Source: Callipepla californica brunnescens (Eukaryota; Chordata; Aves; Galliformes; Odontophoridae). Taken from it: DNA of 64,000 bases. The notes under the pieces were generated by a model. That model was given only the letters and a program-made list of their open reading frames with translations, did not search any database and was not told where the DNA came from. The stretch spans positions 3,039,501-3,103,500 of the forward strand of contig JALIRH010000003.1 of assembly GCA_023055505.1 (NCBI GenBank). Direction: 5' to 3'. How positions within the stretch are numbered: position 1 is the stretch's first letter; each line of letters begins with the position of its first letter. Below are positions 49,558 to 61,691 of the stretch, piece after piece. The translations under genes and the position numbers were made by a program.

Positions 49558-52500
49558 CTGCAGAATAAAATGTCACTGCATTAGGAATAAAATGACAAGG
49601 TTTTAGCACCTTTACAGTGTTTAAAGAAAGGAAAAGGGTTTTTAATACTACTTAGGGCAGAATGCAATCACCACCTTTTAATGTTTTTTTCAGGTACTCT
49701 TCTGCATGCAGGAGAAGAGTTTCTGCTACTTTCTCCTAAATTTTGAAATGTCTTTAGTAGCACAGCTCAGAGCCCTAGCCCACCACTGAAAAAAGCTTGG
49801 TGCAAGGCTAGGAACTCCCATGTATCTGTATGGTTTTCTTGTTAAACCAAGAACCTTTCATAAGATTGAATGTTTCAAGGTGCTTATGAATCTAGTGCCC
49901 ATCTGCACCAGCGTGTGCCTCAGTATCTTCCAAAGACCTACAAATTAAGTACAAATAGAAAGTACTCTATTGCTGAATCATTTGGATACACTTGAGAACT
50001 CAGCCACTGTGTATTCCTGCTGGCATAGATCATGAAGCCTGGCTTGCATCCACTGCTATTCTGGCATTAATTTTGTAGAGTAGCCTTCTGGATTGTTTTA
50101 GAGCAGTCTTTAATAATGAAGGTGAAACTACCAATTCACTGTGCCCATCAGTGACTAAGGAGCCAGAAATCCTTACCAGCATTTTCTTCAGCTACTGCAG
50201 TACACCAGTGGAGGGAGATGAAGTCCCTACTGCTTCTGAAAACTACTTCTCACCCTGTTCTGAGTCACCCTTCCAGCAGCAATGGTAAGCCCTGTACGCA
50301 CAGCTGCTGCCCACAGGAGCTGCCAGAGCCCCGACCCTGAGGCAGGGCTCTTACCTCATATCCCCTCCTATCAGCCCACTGCACACTCTTCCTTTGCTGA
50401 ACTGATCCTGCTCCTCTTAGCTGAGGACATTAGCAACAGATGAGTGCGCAGCCAGCTCATTCAGTGATGTTAAGTACCGAAGATCCAAATGCTCTTTTTA
50501 TTGTGCTAGAAAAAGTCTTTGTTAAGTACATCACTGAAAAATATCTTCAGGCCTTTTCCCTGCAGCTACCAGCATGCTCACTTATCTTGCTTAGTGCTCC
50601 TAGAACTGGGAGCAGCTCTCTCAGTAGGACATGTGTTCAGCAGCCTTTCTTTTACCAGAAGGTGGGGTACCTAGTCAGGCAGCTGCTCAGAACACAGCAC
50701 TACCAAGGAAAGGTTTCTCACAAGCACACCCTTCCCCAGCTGGTTCTAGGCACCCAGCACCCTCCCCAAAAGCACAACTGCAATCCAGAAGACTGTCTAT
50801 GCTCACATAAACATGCTTTTCTCCCTTATCCTTATTACCTTCAAGTCCAATCATTGTACTAGAGTAACTGCTTTTTTGGTTTTTAACGCTATTCTAAGGT
50901 ATCAATAATCAAACTATTATACTGCAGTGTCTCTTAATTTTGTTTCTAGGGCTCTCCCTCCTTTTATTGTGTCAGTGTCTGAGTACCGATGGCAGAAAAG
51001 TAGTTAGAACTGTACAATGTACAGTGCCTGTACAAGCAGTGACTGCTAATGGAAGCAGCAGCAATGTGCTTCAGTTCAGAAAAGGAGGAATATGGAAATG
51101 CATGGGCACTGCTGACCCACACAGAGCCAAGGGGCTGGGAAGAGGGAAATGGATCACAGGAAGGACACGGTTCAGCAGCATGGTGCTGCGAGGCACAGGG
51201 GTGCCAGGAGTTTGCTTCAGACACATGCAGTAACTGAGCAAAAAGAACCCCTTGAGCATTGGGCTGCCCGCAGCCCTGGACTGTGCACTGCAGCTCGCAG
51301 CCCTGACACAACTGCCCCTTCGGTGGAGTTCAAAGCATCACATCTGAAAAGTGGTGACACAGGGATTCTGAGGAGCCCTGAATTCAGCCCACAGTTCAAA
51401 ACACTGCAAGTACTGCAACCACCAGGCAGCGAAAGCCCATCTGCTACATTGATGTAACCTCTAGTTCCATTTAAATGCTGGCTTCAGGCAAGAGAGGCAT
51501 GAATACCGAACTGATGATCCCGACAATCTAGAGCATTAAACGTTTTAGCTGGCTGGCTGCTCAGCCCCATTGTTTGAATAACCCCAAAAGGGCTGACCAC
51601 ATCGCAGCACAGTGATTCACTCAGCCTTTACCATAATCCACTGACTAAGATAAAATTTCTTCCTGTGAACAGACAAACAAGCAGGGAAACGTCTGCTGTT
51701 TGTTGAATGTGTGATAAAAAAAAAAAAGAAGGAGATTAACTTGGATAATACAAACACTGCCTATTTACAGCCACACATCAGTTCCTTGCCAGAGGACACC
51801 TATTTGTTCAGGGAAAAGGGATTAAACTAAAAAGTCTGAGAGAGAAAGGATTACACACACCTGCAATGAACTGTTTATCTGAACACAGATGGGCTGAAAG
51901 GTGTTTTCCTCCTCTCTGATGCAGCACATACCTCAGAAACCAATCTCAGGTCTCTTGAAATGAACTTTGTGTTTCAAAAACTGAAAGACTAGCAGGTCCT
52001 CTTAGTTTGGAGCTGCTTCCTGCCACTGGAGGGACAACTACAGCCTACCGAGCCTCAGAGATGCACAGAGCAACCTTAGCTCAAAAGAAAGTCTTCTCAT
52101 GCCAAGGCTGATGACAGTGCATTGGCTCTTCCCCAGGCTCCTGAAGGGAGGCTGTGTGCACACCACAGGGCAGCCCAGCTCTGCAGTGCCTCCCTCCCAG
52201 CTGCTGTTTCCTCGTACACAAGAGTTACATCTTGGCTGTGAGTCTGGGCACAGCTCGTGCACACGTCTGCACAGGGCACTTCCATGTGCACGCAGAGAGC
52301 TGTGACGTGCTCCAACAGACCTCAGAATCCTCAGCTGCTTTCTGTAACGAGAAAGACCAGCGTGCCATTTAGACTTAGCTGAGCTACCACAGTGCCAAGA
52401 TGCAGCGTATGAACCAAGGCACAAACGCAGGGCTTGATGCTCTGCTTTGGCCCTCAGTGAGTATCCCTTCAGTGTCAATAAGAGGCCTGAACAGAAATCA

Positions 52501-55500
52501 CTACAAAGTACAGCCTCAGTCCCATAACTAAACACACAGTTATCTATTCAGTACTTCACTGTCATCACACAGAGAAAAATGCCCACTCCCATGGTCCTCT
52601 TACAACAGTTGTGTTACCAGACACTCCTTATTAAGTTTTTCAAGCCAAGAATATCAAACGTGTAACAGCAGCTCACAGTAACTCTTAAGTATCAACTACA
52701 ATTATTAAAATGCTAGAAGATAAATTCCAATTAAGCTAGCTATGCTTCAGAGTGTAGAAGAGGTTTAAAAATCTCATGTTCCTTAATTGGCTTTGGCAGC
52801 AGCTTCTACAGAACACAAAAGGAGCAATATAAAACTGGAACAGGCCCAGAGGGGCAGCTTGTGCCAGACTAGCCCAAGTTTAGATCAGCAGAAGCGAGGA
52901 AGAAGATCCTGGGTTCAGTTACTACTGAGCTGTGCCGAAAAGTGTAATGTCAAGTGAAATGTAACTCTGTCTTCAAGAATTCCCTAGCAGCCATGTTCAT
53001 GGTGGCTGTTCTGCTGGTTTTGCTGATCCAGGCCAACACCACCAAGTCAGCAAGACAGAACGGACTTTACTACAGTTGTATGAAACATCTGAAAGCATAC
53101 TACGTATTCTACAAATAGTATATCAATATCTTTTGTCCGACCCGCATCTTCCGTCTCTCCAAATTCAACTCAGGCAAGAGCTGTCTTCTTGATCCTACAC
53201 TTGCCTGTTGTGCTGGACATGGAGACCAGTGGTAACTTGCTATAGAATGTGCAGTCATACAGGGCTCAGGCAGAGCGTTTGATTAAATACCAGATATCTG
53301 CTGAAAGTTTTCCAGACCTTACCATGGCTGATGTGAGCTAACACACTCAAATACTATTTCTCCATTTCCCAAGATTTCCTTTTGTCCTCTTCAGGTATTT
53401 CATGACATAACCACACAGCTTTCATAAAGAGTCTTGTCGCTTGTAAGAAGAGATGCAGATGCATTTTAATAAAAATCACTATATTTTTGTTGGCCATAAT
53501 TAAAGAGGCTCCTTCTTAAAGTGACGGAAGGACCCATTAGCCTTTGGCATCCCCTCCTTAATTAATATTTCTGGGCTCTAGCCAACCAACCTGGCAAGCA
53601 AAAGCACTGCAACAAAACAGTTCTAATGGAAAAGGTACAAGCTTTGCAGCTTCATGCGGGTGTATGGGAACTGTTGAATCACAGCCTGAACCACTGATGG
53701 ATCACCTGAGGCAAGCACTGAGTCAGCCACTGGAGCACAGGTGAAGGCAACTCACCTGTGTGACCAAAAGGTGGAGTCTGACTCCACCTCTCCCAGACCC
53801 CATTTAAGGGCTGACCAGCACTCGGGAAAGATCTCTTTCTGGAGATTGCTTCTCTGGAGTTTTCTACTGCGAATGCAGGACATGGGTGAGCATTTTCCTT
53901 TATTTTGATTGCCCCTTTCCATTACGATAATCTTTCTAACTATACCATCTGTAAAATCTCTCTGCTACAATACTTTTTGGCATTATTTATTCCGTTGACC
54001 ATACAGAGGAGAAGGAAGGTCATCGGAATGCACTCATACAGCACAACAGGGTCAAAGAACAGTGAGCATCCCATCCTTCAATCTGGTAAAGCAGACCACT
54101 CAATCCAACACAACTCTGCAGCAACAAGTTCACACAACACCGCACAGACGTTCCACAAGTTATGGATATGCCATTGCTTTTCCTGTGCATATCTGTGCTG
54201 CAATGTTTATCTAGGAAGGAAACAATATAAAGAACACTCTTTTCATTGCTTTATCTGAGACTCTACTGCTTCCTTTAGCCTTACTTTTCTGAAATCAATT
54301 TTTGCTGATCTGGTGCTACTTTGCTCTGAGAAAAGTACTGAGCCACCAAAACACTGCACACGCACACCTACAGTGTATTTAAAAGACACTTTAATTAAAA
54401 TGAAATTTTCAAACTTCTGCAGTGTTGTATGTTAACCCACACCCTGTCACGGTCCAGCAAGGGCACTCGACATACTTAGCACTTCCCCTTATGACTCTAC
54501 TGAGTATCTTGGGCCAACCTTCATCCACCAGGCTTTATAAAAGACAAAGTAAGTGCTCAATTACAACTGCAGAAATTCATAGAAAAACTACATGAGGTTG
54601 ATAAGCCAAAAAGTTAAGCAAAAATAAATAAAACTATCAATGTAAAACCCATAACATAAACAGCAAATACATCAAACTAATTCCTAACAAGCTGTTCCAT
54701 GGCAATGCTGCCAGCAGAGACCAGCAATGATGTTTCAGCAACCAGTATGCCAGAAAATCTATGTTCTGAACCAAAGACTTTATTGATTTCAGTTGTCTTT
54801 AACTGAGAATCTTGTAATTCAAAATGAATGCTCTGCCACGGAAGAGATCCCCTGCTTCTGACACGCACTTTGTCTATTGATTTGGTGGAGGCTATGTTAA
54901 GCCAACCCTCGCTGCCTTGTAATTAACTGGCCGAGCTGGACCCGCAACAGGGACATCCCAGCAGTTCATAAAGTAGCAAGTATTTCTAAAATTTGACAAG
55001 GAAATGCTCAGTTTTCTCCATGCCCACCAGTGCTGCAGCAGCTTCCCAGCTCATCAGTCTCACAACAGTCTCTTGGCAAAATGCTCTGCTGCAAAGCACA
55101 GAAAACAGCTCATAAGCTGAAAATGATTTTATGATCCCCAGAACTGAGCTGATGTGCAAGTGAATTACAAAGAGAACATTATTCTCCTCTTTTGACCAAC
55201 CAGTTTATCAAATTCTTTCCTTCTTCTCCCTGTTAAAAAGGGCTGCTCAAAGAACTCATCCTCATGGCTGATATTTTGCAAATCCATTTCTTGTTGCAAA
55301 GGTCATCTGTATAAAAACCAAGTATCTTTCAACAGTATATCCTGCTTTGTCCCTGTTCACCCACTAAAGGAAGGGGACTCCCCTTGCTTTCACAAAGGAA
55401 GATGATGGAACACAACAGAACTAAAGATCTGTGTTGGTGCAAAAGAACTACAGAAAAATAACCTGACAAAGAGATCTGATTTGTACGCTCTTCAAAGCTT

Positions 55501-58500
55501 CACTTACTATAACATCATCTCTTTAACCCATCAGCTCTTTTCAATTCTGTTCATGTAAATCCACCTTCAAGACTTCACTACCTTTCTCTAGCCTTCTCCC
55601 TACACTTAGTAGTCCTTTTTCTCCCTAAAATTTCTCATTTACTACACTCCAACTAAAACACAAACATTTACTGGAAGGAATATACAACAATTTACCGTAC
55701 TCTCTCTCTCCCCCCTTTTCCAAATAGCTACATTTCTGAATGGATGATCTACCCATTTAAGGAAAATCGTGTCTTGACAACAAAACTCAGTCTTACTAAC
55801 AGCTGTATATACAGATCACACCTGGGACATACAAGAGTGTTGACAGTATTTCACAGCACAATACTGGTAGGGTGATGACTGTGCAGATATACAGTGTGTC
55901 ATTATGACCTGGTCTTGTCAGTACAGAATTAAGAAGGAAAAAAAAAACCCAAAAACAACAAATAAACATCTTTATCCTCATGATCATCTTACAACAAAAA
56001 GTACACTGGGACATTCATGTGTGACGTACATTTTAGAAGGCATTAAAACTCACCTGTCCAGATTATTAGACAGATGAATACTTAATAAGCCCCATCTCTA
56101 TTGCATAAACAGACATTTTCCTAAAGGCTTTCATATTCTGCATTTCTGTTTTCCATACAAGGTAGGAGCAGAACACAAAACAAGCCATGACCAGCTAAGG
56201 GTCAGAACAAATAGTAAGAACAAAGACAAGGACATTTCTGTTTCTTGCTCAGTTGTAATGCAGTTATGTGACTGGATGAACTCACAGGATGAGAAGCATA
56301 TTCCAGGGTTTTTTTTTTTCTAGGCAGTGAAATAAGGCATAAAGCACTGCACACAGTGCAGCGTGGAGTGGTGTAAAACCAACCAGGATCACCATTCACA
56401 GCAGCTTATTTGCTTCTATGGCCTTTGTTAATGAGTAGGTAACCTTTTAGGAAACAGACTCTCCACGGGCTGTACCAGCAGCACCCCACTCACAACACAC
56501 GAGTGGCCACATTTAGGAAGATTCTTATTCTCAGCAGCAGCGCTTGAAAAGCGAATAAAAGCAAGCAGATACTATGATACAAATTTTTACAGTACATAAA
56601 GAATAAAGGCAATCCAAACTCAAACTGTCCTTGAGAGCACTGGATTGTTCTAAGTATGCACAGAGTTCGAGTGCAAGGTGGTCCGGCAGCTCGCTTACCA
56701 GGTCACTGTGCTGAATCATCACTAACATTATACTCTGAAGCACCGAAATAACCAGACATCAGTCTGCCAATGCAGATCACACATGGCCTGCAATGAGCAG
56801 AGTATTCTCGTTTTGTGCACATGACGTGCAGGACTGCAGAGATGTGCAGGACTCCTGATCATCTGTGCCAGGGCATTTGCATATGCAGACATGCATGCAG
56901 CCATGTTCACGCTGACCAGATGAACCAAACAAGGCCTCTAAAAGCTTATCGCTTTCAACAGCAGAGTTCACACTAAATGATTCCCGCTGGCAAAGAACCA
57001 AATCACTGGGCACTCTTTCCTCACAACTTATTACATTTGTGGTTTTTAAAAGGGGTAGGATGAAGAGGGAGAAAGCAGAACAGCCTTAAGCACTATAAAT
57101 ACCCAAACTTGATGCGAAAGGCAGAAATTAGAAATCAGAGCAAATCAGTTGTTAACTACTCTTCCCCGCCACGACCTGTAACACTATATTACTTAACTGC
57201 CAATTACACCATTTTTGAGTCAAAGCAGCAGCACAAAAAACTAAATAACCGTTGCTGACGTACCTTTCCTGAGTCAACTAGTTCTGCTATTTCATCCAGA
57301 CTTGGGCCACTTGGCATAAAGAAGGCCCACCGATAATGGACTCCTTTAAAGAGGTGCTGCAAGAAAAATCAAATATATTTCAAATATAATGAGAGGAAAC
57401 TGAAATGGGGACTGAAAGTAAGAACAGAAGCATCAGAGAAACAACGTAATGGAAAAAAATATGGACATTATTTGCTAGTGTCTAAAAAAAAAAAGTTACC
57501 TAAGCACATGGATTAAATGTACAGACAGGGATGCTGTATTACCACAATGGGATCAGTGTGAATTTTGTGTCCAGTTGCAAAAGTCAGCTACCTGAGAAAA
57601 ACAACCACCTTGTCTCTGCAGCCAGAAATAGCATTACTTCTTATGTAAGAGAGAAATGGCGCTGTATGTTTATACACATTCACAAAGAGGGTGAAATAAA
57701 TCTACCTATATGACATTTAGAACTTTCCACCTCAGTGTCAGTGATTAAATTTTCCGCCACCATATCTGCCGAAGTCGTCACCGTCTGATGACAGATGGCA
57801 GCTCACACAGAAAGCATTTCTGGAGATCACACAGGCACAAGAGCACCCTCTTTGAGAAAGTTGTTACAGGAACAAGCATTCATCTGCCAAAACCAGCCGA
57901 CTTTTAATGCGTGCCATACAATGCTCTCCACCATGAAAACATGCAAACTGAGAAACCATATTACGTGACTTCTTTCCAGGCTTTTGTTTTCGTAATTTCC
58001 TTTGAAAACACTGGTACTGGACCTAGAATCTCTCAGCCTCATCACAGGAATACTGAGGAATTGACTTGAAAAAGCAATAATTTGGATAGCAAGTACACGT
58101 GTTGAAAGAAGAACAAATTCAAAAAAGCCTCAGTGAACTGACCGCAGGGAGAATGCTTTAAACTAGAAAAATCAGTATCATCATCCACACACAGGAACGT
58201 GGAAGAGATGGAAGACTTTTTAGCCACTCTCAACCACTTTTATTACTCCATGGTGCTGGTAGAGGATGAAGAGAACCAGTAGCAGAACAGTGTTTTGAGA
58301 GAAACCCCGACCAGCCTGAGGCAAGTAGTAAAATTACCCTTACTTCAACAAGGTGGGGATTTCAAAGGACTAACTGTGAGCAGGACTCACTGGGAAGCCA
58401 CATGGAAAAGGGAACACAGAAGAAGGCATAAGCCACAAAGGAAGCCATGAGGATACAGCACAACATTCAAGAACAGAGGATCTTGTGGAATACCTTTATG

Positions 58501-61500
58501 GTTTTGGAGCCTATCGTGACTCCTGTTTGCAACATGCCATCAGCCACTCCGAGTCTGTCCACGTTGATCAAGAAGGGTGTCACTAAGGTGACGTATGTTG
58601 CTCCTGACCATTTCTTCAGGAGATCCAGTGCCCACTTCTCGGTGGATCCACCGACATTATCAAGGATAAAATCAAATCTGGAGACATGTAAAGAACAGGC
58701 TCAAAGTCACAGGGAAAATAATCATAAATGAATTAATATATGAAATTGGTTGCAGTTCACATTTCTATTTCCATGTAGCAACACATTAAAATAATCTGTC
58801 TGCAAGGCAGTAGCAAGCAAACCCCAAGACTTCAACTAAATTCCAGTTACTGTAGAAAGGGAGTTAAAATTACAGGCTACTGTCCACTCAGAGCAGCCAG
58901 AGGCTGTTTCAATAATTAAACAGCCCCTAACTCCAGAAAGCAGACTCATAGATGGACAATTACATTCTCTATTTGCTTGAAGCTCTCTAGAACTTTCTCT
59001 CTTCATCCCTCCAACTTAAAGTACTGAAACATTGTTGAGGTCTCGTCCTGGCATTCAACAGAATGCTACGTGTGCCTGAACTCTGGTCTGAACTCCTGCC
59101 CTGACTAGGAACATCTCCTGCACACACCGTATTCACGTGGAAGCCAGTTCCAATGGCCAAAGTTATATAAACAAATTAATGACACTTTATTGTTACTGAC
59201 AGCTCTTTTCTCTGCATCTCCCTGTTTGAAGTAGAACTTCACAGTGCAAAGGGTCTAAAACCATTTCTTCACATTCTGGGTATATGGAACCACTGGCAAC
59301 AAGCCACAGTTTTAGCATTCATTCATTCTTATTATCCCAGCATAGGAACTTGAAAAGCCTGAACACGGCAACTGGGAGCTCCTGCACCTATTCTTTTAGA
59401 AATGCAGCTCATTCTCTGCTGTAAATTTCCAGCAATCCCCAGATAGGAACAGATGCACTACAGATTTTATAGATAATCAATGACATAAATGTATATACTT
59501 CATCTAATGAATCCATATACGAAAGGAAAAATGCTTTATGTAAATAACTGGAAAGGTTCTTATCTCTGGAAAGAGTTTTCCAGACTGTCTTCCATGGGTG
59601 TGATTTCATGTTATAGTTGAGTGAACCAAACAGCTGTCAACAAAACAGGAATTGATGCACTGAAAACTAACGGCCCAGAAAAGAATAGCTCACTGTGGAG
59701 TCTAAAGAATGAGTGCAGCTGAAAAGAGGGGGGGCTATAGGATCCTTCCTCTCTGTGTACATGACTGATGGGCTCAGCCACATCACAAAACTGTACTCCT
59801 ATAAAGGTTCACAGCTCCTAAAAATTGGCTGTTTGCTACAAGGGATGTTTAGGATTTAATAGCAAATTTAGCACTGCTTGCAAACTGCTAGTTTTTGTAT
59901 ATTCTGCCCAAACAGACAGCACCAACACCCTCACAACTGATCCCAGGCCTGCTAGCAATCACACCCCAGTAAAAAGGTACATGCCTCCTTTCTTAGGCAC
60001 GTTGAAAGTGTGAGCTTGTCTCCACAAACCCAATTAAGTGGTTTGACCTTACAGTGAAACCTGTGCTTGCAATACTCACTCGGCAAACTGCGTTCAGAAA
60101 AGGACTGGGATGAATTTGCTTTTGAAAGTAAGGCTTTAGAAGTGGGTAAGAAAAACAAACAGAAAAGAGGGAGTCCTGACAGACTGCAGCCCAGAATCAA
60201 AAGCAGAAGGACTGATGGCCAACTCCTTCATCTCAGTATTAAGCAACACGAACACGTACGAGGGTAAGGTTTTAAGCTGCTGTTCCAAATTTCCAGATTT
60301 GTAATCAATCACATCATCTGCTCCAAGCTTCTTCACCAGTGTGCCAGCATCATGGGAACAAACTGCTGTCACATGAGCACCCCAGGCCTTCACAAGCTAA
60401 AAGCAGGAAAAAAAAAACCAACAAGGCAAAGGTTTAGAAAAAAAAAAAGGTTTAAAATTTAGTAATACTTAAAAAGATCATTATTATACTACACAAGGCA
60501 GTGTATCACACGTCAAACAATGGTTAGAACTTGGTGATTTTTAAGGCAAATGGGAAAGGACAGAGTTGGGGTGGGCAAGGAGGGATTTTTTATTTTTTTT
60601 TTTTTCCAATCTGCAAATACTAGCTGTCAGGATAAGACTTAAATAAAATACTCAGATTGCCTTCTGAATCTGATAACTCAGGCCATGCATTTATAAAGCA
60701 AACAACCTCTAAACTGTCAGCAGATCAACCACTGTAGGCATTTAATTTTATCCTCCTACTTGCTCACTGAGTATTCTATACCTCTATCTCACTATAAACA
60801 AAGTATTAATAATGAGAAAATGTAATCTCTAATTTATCCCAAGGAACATGTCAGGTTATCTCTTCTACTTCAGAATTTAAAGCAAGGGATTTTTGCTAGT
60901 TATTCATCTCTTCTGTATGCCTCATTCAGAAGGTAGACACTGATCTTTTTTTTCCCTTTCCCCATTGACTGTGGATTAATTAATACAATTAATACAGGAT
61001 TAATCAGGTAGAAATCACAACCAGTCAGTCTTTCCCACTATCTAACTTATCTACCTGCTTTATCACTGATCAGGCAAACAGGGTACCACTGAAACACTCC
61101 TGAGAGCTTCCTAAAACCATTACGTTTATGGCCCAGTAACACAGAACACACTAATTGTAAGGAAGCAATGCAAGAAGGCAACAAGGCAAAGACAATGAGG
61201 GAATGTTAATGTAAGCCACTACGCTTTCCCTAGACTGCTCCTGAAAGCCTCATGCCTCCTGCATCAATGCCCACCCACGACAGCTACAAATGTTACCACA
61301 GTAGAGACAATCACAACTGCAATCATCTACATACTCCATCATTTCTCTACTCGTATGCCAACTCCTTTCCCTGTTTATGGAGCAGGGCTGACTGAAAGAA
61401 AATGAAAACAAACGACATATTTCAAGGCTTGCTAATTCAGAGATGCCCCCTCCCTGGCAGCACTCAAGGCCAGGCTGGATGGGGCTCTGAGCAACCTGCT

Positions 61501-61691
61501 CTGGGGGGAGGAACCCCCAAATTTTTGGAGCTTAGACAGCTCAATGGGCGGCTTCCTATTTCACGTCCCCTCAACTTCTCTTTCACATCCCTCCCTGTAC
61601 TGACCAGTTTGAAGACACCTCCTGGGGACACTGTTATATTACCTGTACAGCAAATGTGCCAACTCCTCCTGAAGCTCCTAATATTAACACT
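49441..61691 (-). CDS. RTN4IP1: RTN4IP1, mitochondrial NADPH oxidoreductase (last five coding exons)
   Basis: Five minus-strand exons (61643-61691, 60260-60396, 58494-58677, 57264-57356, 49441-49557) join in frame to 192 residues plus stop. They correspond to about the C-terminal half of the roughly 396-residue vertebrate protein, and key blocks are recognisable from the human protein. The family is a quinone-oxidoreductase-like MDR enzyme in mitochondria, also called NIMP. It was first described as a reticulon-4/Nogo partner, is linked in people to optic atrophy (OPA10), and was later tied to coenzyme Q synthesis. The visible part contains the Rossmann NADPH-binding loop [12 protein letters not shown], the VTAVCS strand, the DDVIDY and [10 protein letters not shown] segments, and the conserved end GHARGKTVI. 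The N-terminal targeting and GroES-like part must lie beyond 64000. It is tail-to-tail with CRYBG1. Confidence 0.95.
49558..57263 (-). other. RTN4IP1: RTN4IP1 last intron (7.7 kb)
   Basis: No extra RTN4IP1 exon is needed, because the phases match across it. It contains a promoter-like block with two hairpins at 53690-53890. Open frames at 50440-50862 (+), 52038-52535 (-) and others lack recognisable homology and look like chance. Confidence 0.7.
53690..53890 (+). promoter_or_regulatory. Promoter-like block with double hairpin, AP-1 site, TATA-like word and splice donor
   Basis: In order on the + strand: CACCTG E-box (53704), TGAGTCA AP-1-type site (53719-53725), hairpin arms CACAGGTGA (53736-53744) and TCACCTGTG (53752-53760), hairpin arms AGGTGGAGT (53769-53777) and ACTCCACCT (53781-53789), CATTTAAGGG TATA-like word (about 53801), and a donor-like CATGG|GTGAGC with GT at 53886-53887. 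It runs opposite to RTN4IP1. It could be part of a retroelement LTR or a promoter of a non-coding RNA. I do not recognise the family. Confidence 0.4.
57264..57356 (-). CDS. RTN4IP1: RTN4IP1 penultimate coding exon
   Basis: Minus-strand acceptor TTTTTCTTGCAG|CAC and donor AAG|GTACGT bound 31 codons at phase 0 on both sides: [31 protein letters not shown]. The [10 protein letters not shown] segment is highly characteristic of RTN4IP1. It lies in the substrate-side region of the MDR fold. Confidence 0.95.
57357..58493 (-). other. RTN4IP1: RTN4IP1 intron
   Basis: This 1.1-kb intron shows nothing notable beyond A-rich stretches. No transposon or extra exon is recognised. Confidence 0.7.
58494..58677 (-). 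CDS. RTN4IP1: RTN4IP1 coding exon with DFILDNVGG and [10 protein letters not shown]
   Basis: The minus-strand acceptor ATGTCTCCAG|A completes a Ser codon, then [61 protein letters not shown]. The donor AAG|GTATTC is relatively weak. It is 184 nt, leaving at phase 0. These blocks align without gaps to the known vertebrate protein as I remember it. Confidence 0.95.
58678..60259 (-). other. RTN4IP1: RTN4IP1 intron
   Basis: This is a 1.6-kb intron. Bases 60136-60259 continue the open frame of the next exon, but the GTACGT donor at 60259-60254 and the phase and homology match to the following exon show they are intronic. Confidence 0.7.
60260..60396 (-). CDS. RTN4IP1: RTN4IP1 coding exon with VTAVCS and DDVIDY
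   Basis: Minus-strand acceptor TTCCTGCTTTTAG|CTT and donor TC|GTACGT define it; phase 0 in, 2 bases out. It encodes [51 protein letters not shown] ends the second Rossmann strand, where MDR enzymes read the NADPH phosphate, and GAD-x-V-x-D-Y is a common MDR segment. Confidence 0.95.
60397..61642 (-). other. RTN4IP1: RTN4IP1 intron with a CR1 fragment
   Basis: This 1.2-kb intron carries a short CR1 3' fragment in + orientation at 61437-61510. The rest is unremarkable. Confidence 0.7.
61437..61510 (+). mobile_element. CR1 LINE 3' fragment
   Basis: TCCCTGGCAGCACTCAAGGC, CAGGCTGGATGGGGCTCTGA and GCAACCTGCTCT match the CR1 3' region in the + orientation, antisense to RTN4IP1. The final terminal repeat is not visible, so it is a partial copy. 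Confidence 0.85.
61643..61691 (-). CDS. RTN4IP1: RTN4IP1 coding exon with the NADPH-binding glycine loop
   Basis: Minus-strand acceptor TTTTTCTCTTACAG|A and donor CAG|GTAATA bound a 49-nt exon. The first base completes a codon (Arg in the family), then [23 protein letters not shown] is the Rossmann-fold dinucleotide loop of quinone-reductase-like MDR enzymes. This is the most upstream RTN4IP1 exon that I can see. Confidence 0.93.

Noticed and set aside
50440..50862. 140-codon + strand open frame in the RTN4IP1 intron
   Set aside because: Ser/Leu/Gln-rich translation of unremarkable intron sequence without homology or promoter signals.
52038..52535. 165-codon minus-strand open frame in the RTN4IP1 intron
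   Set aside because: The phases of the flanking RTN4IP1 exons match without it, and no family is recognised.
60136..60259. Extension of the RTN4IP1 open frame beyond 60260
   Set aside because: The residues past TLP stop matching the family, while splicing at GTACGT restores the match (FDFILDN) in the next exon.
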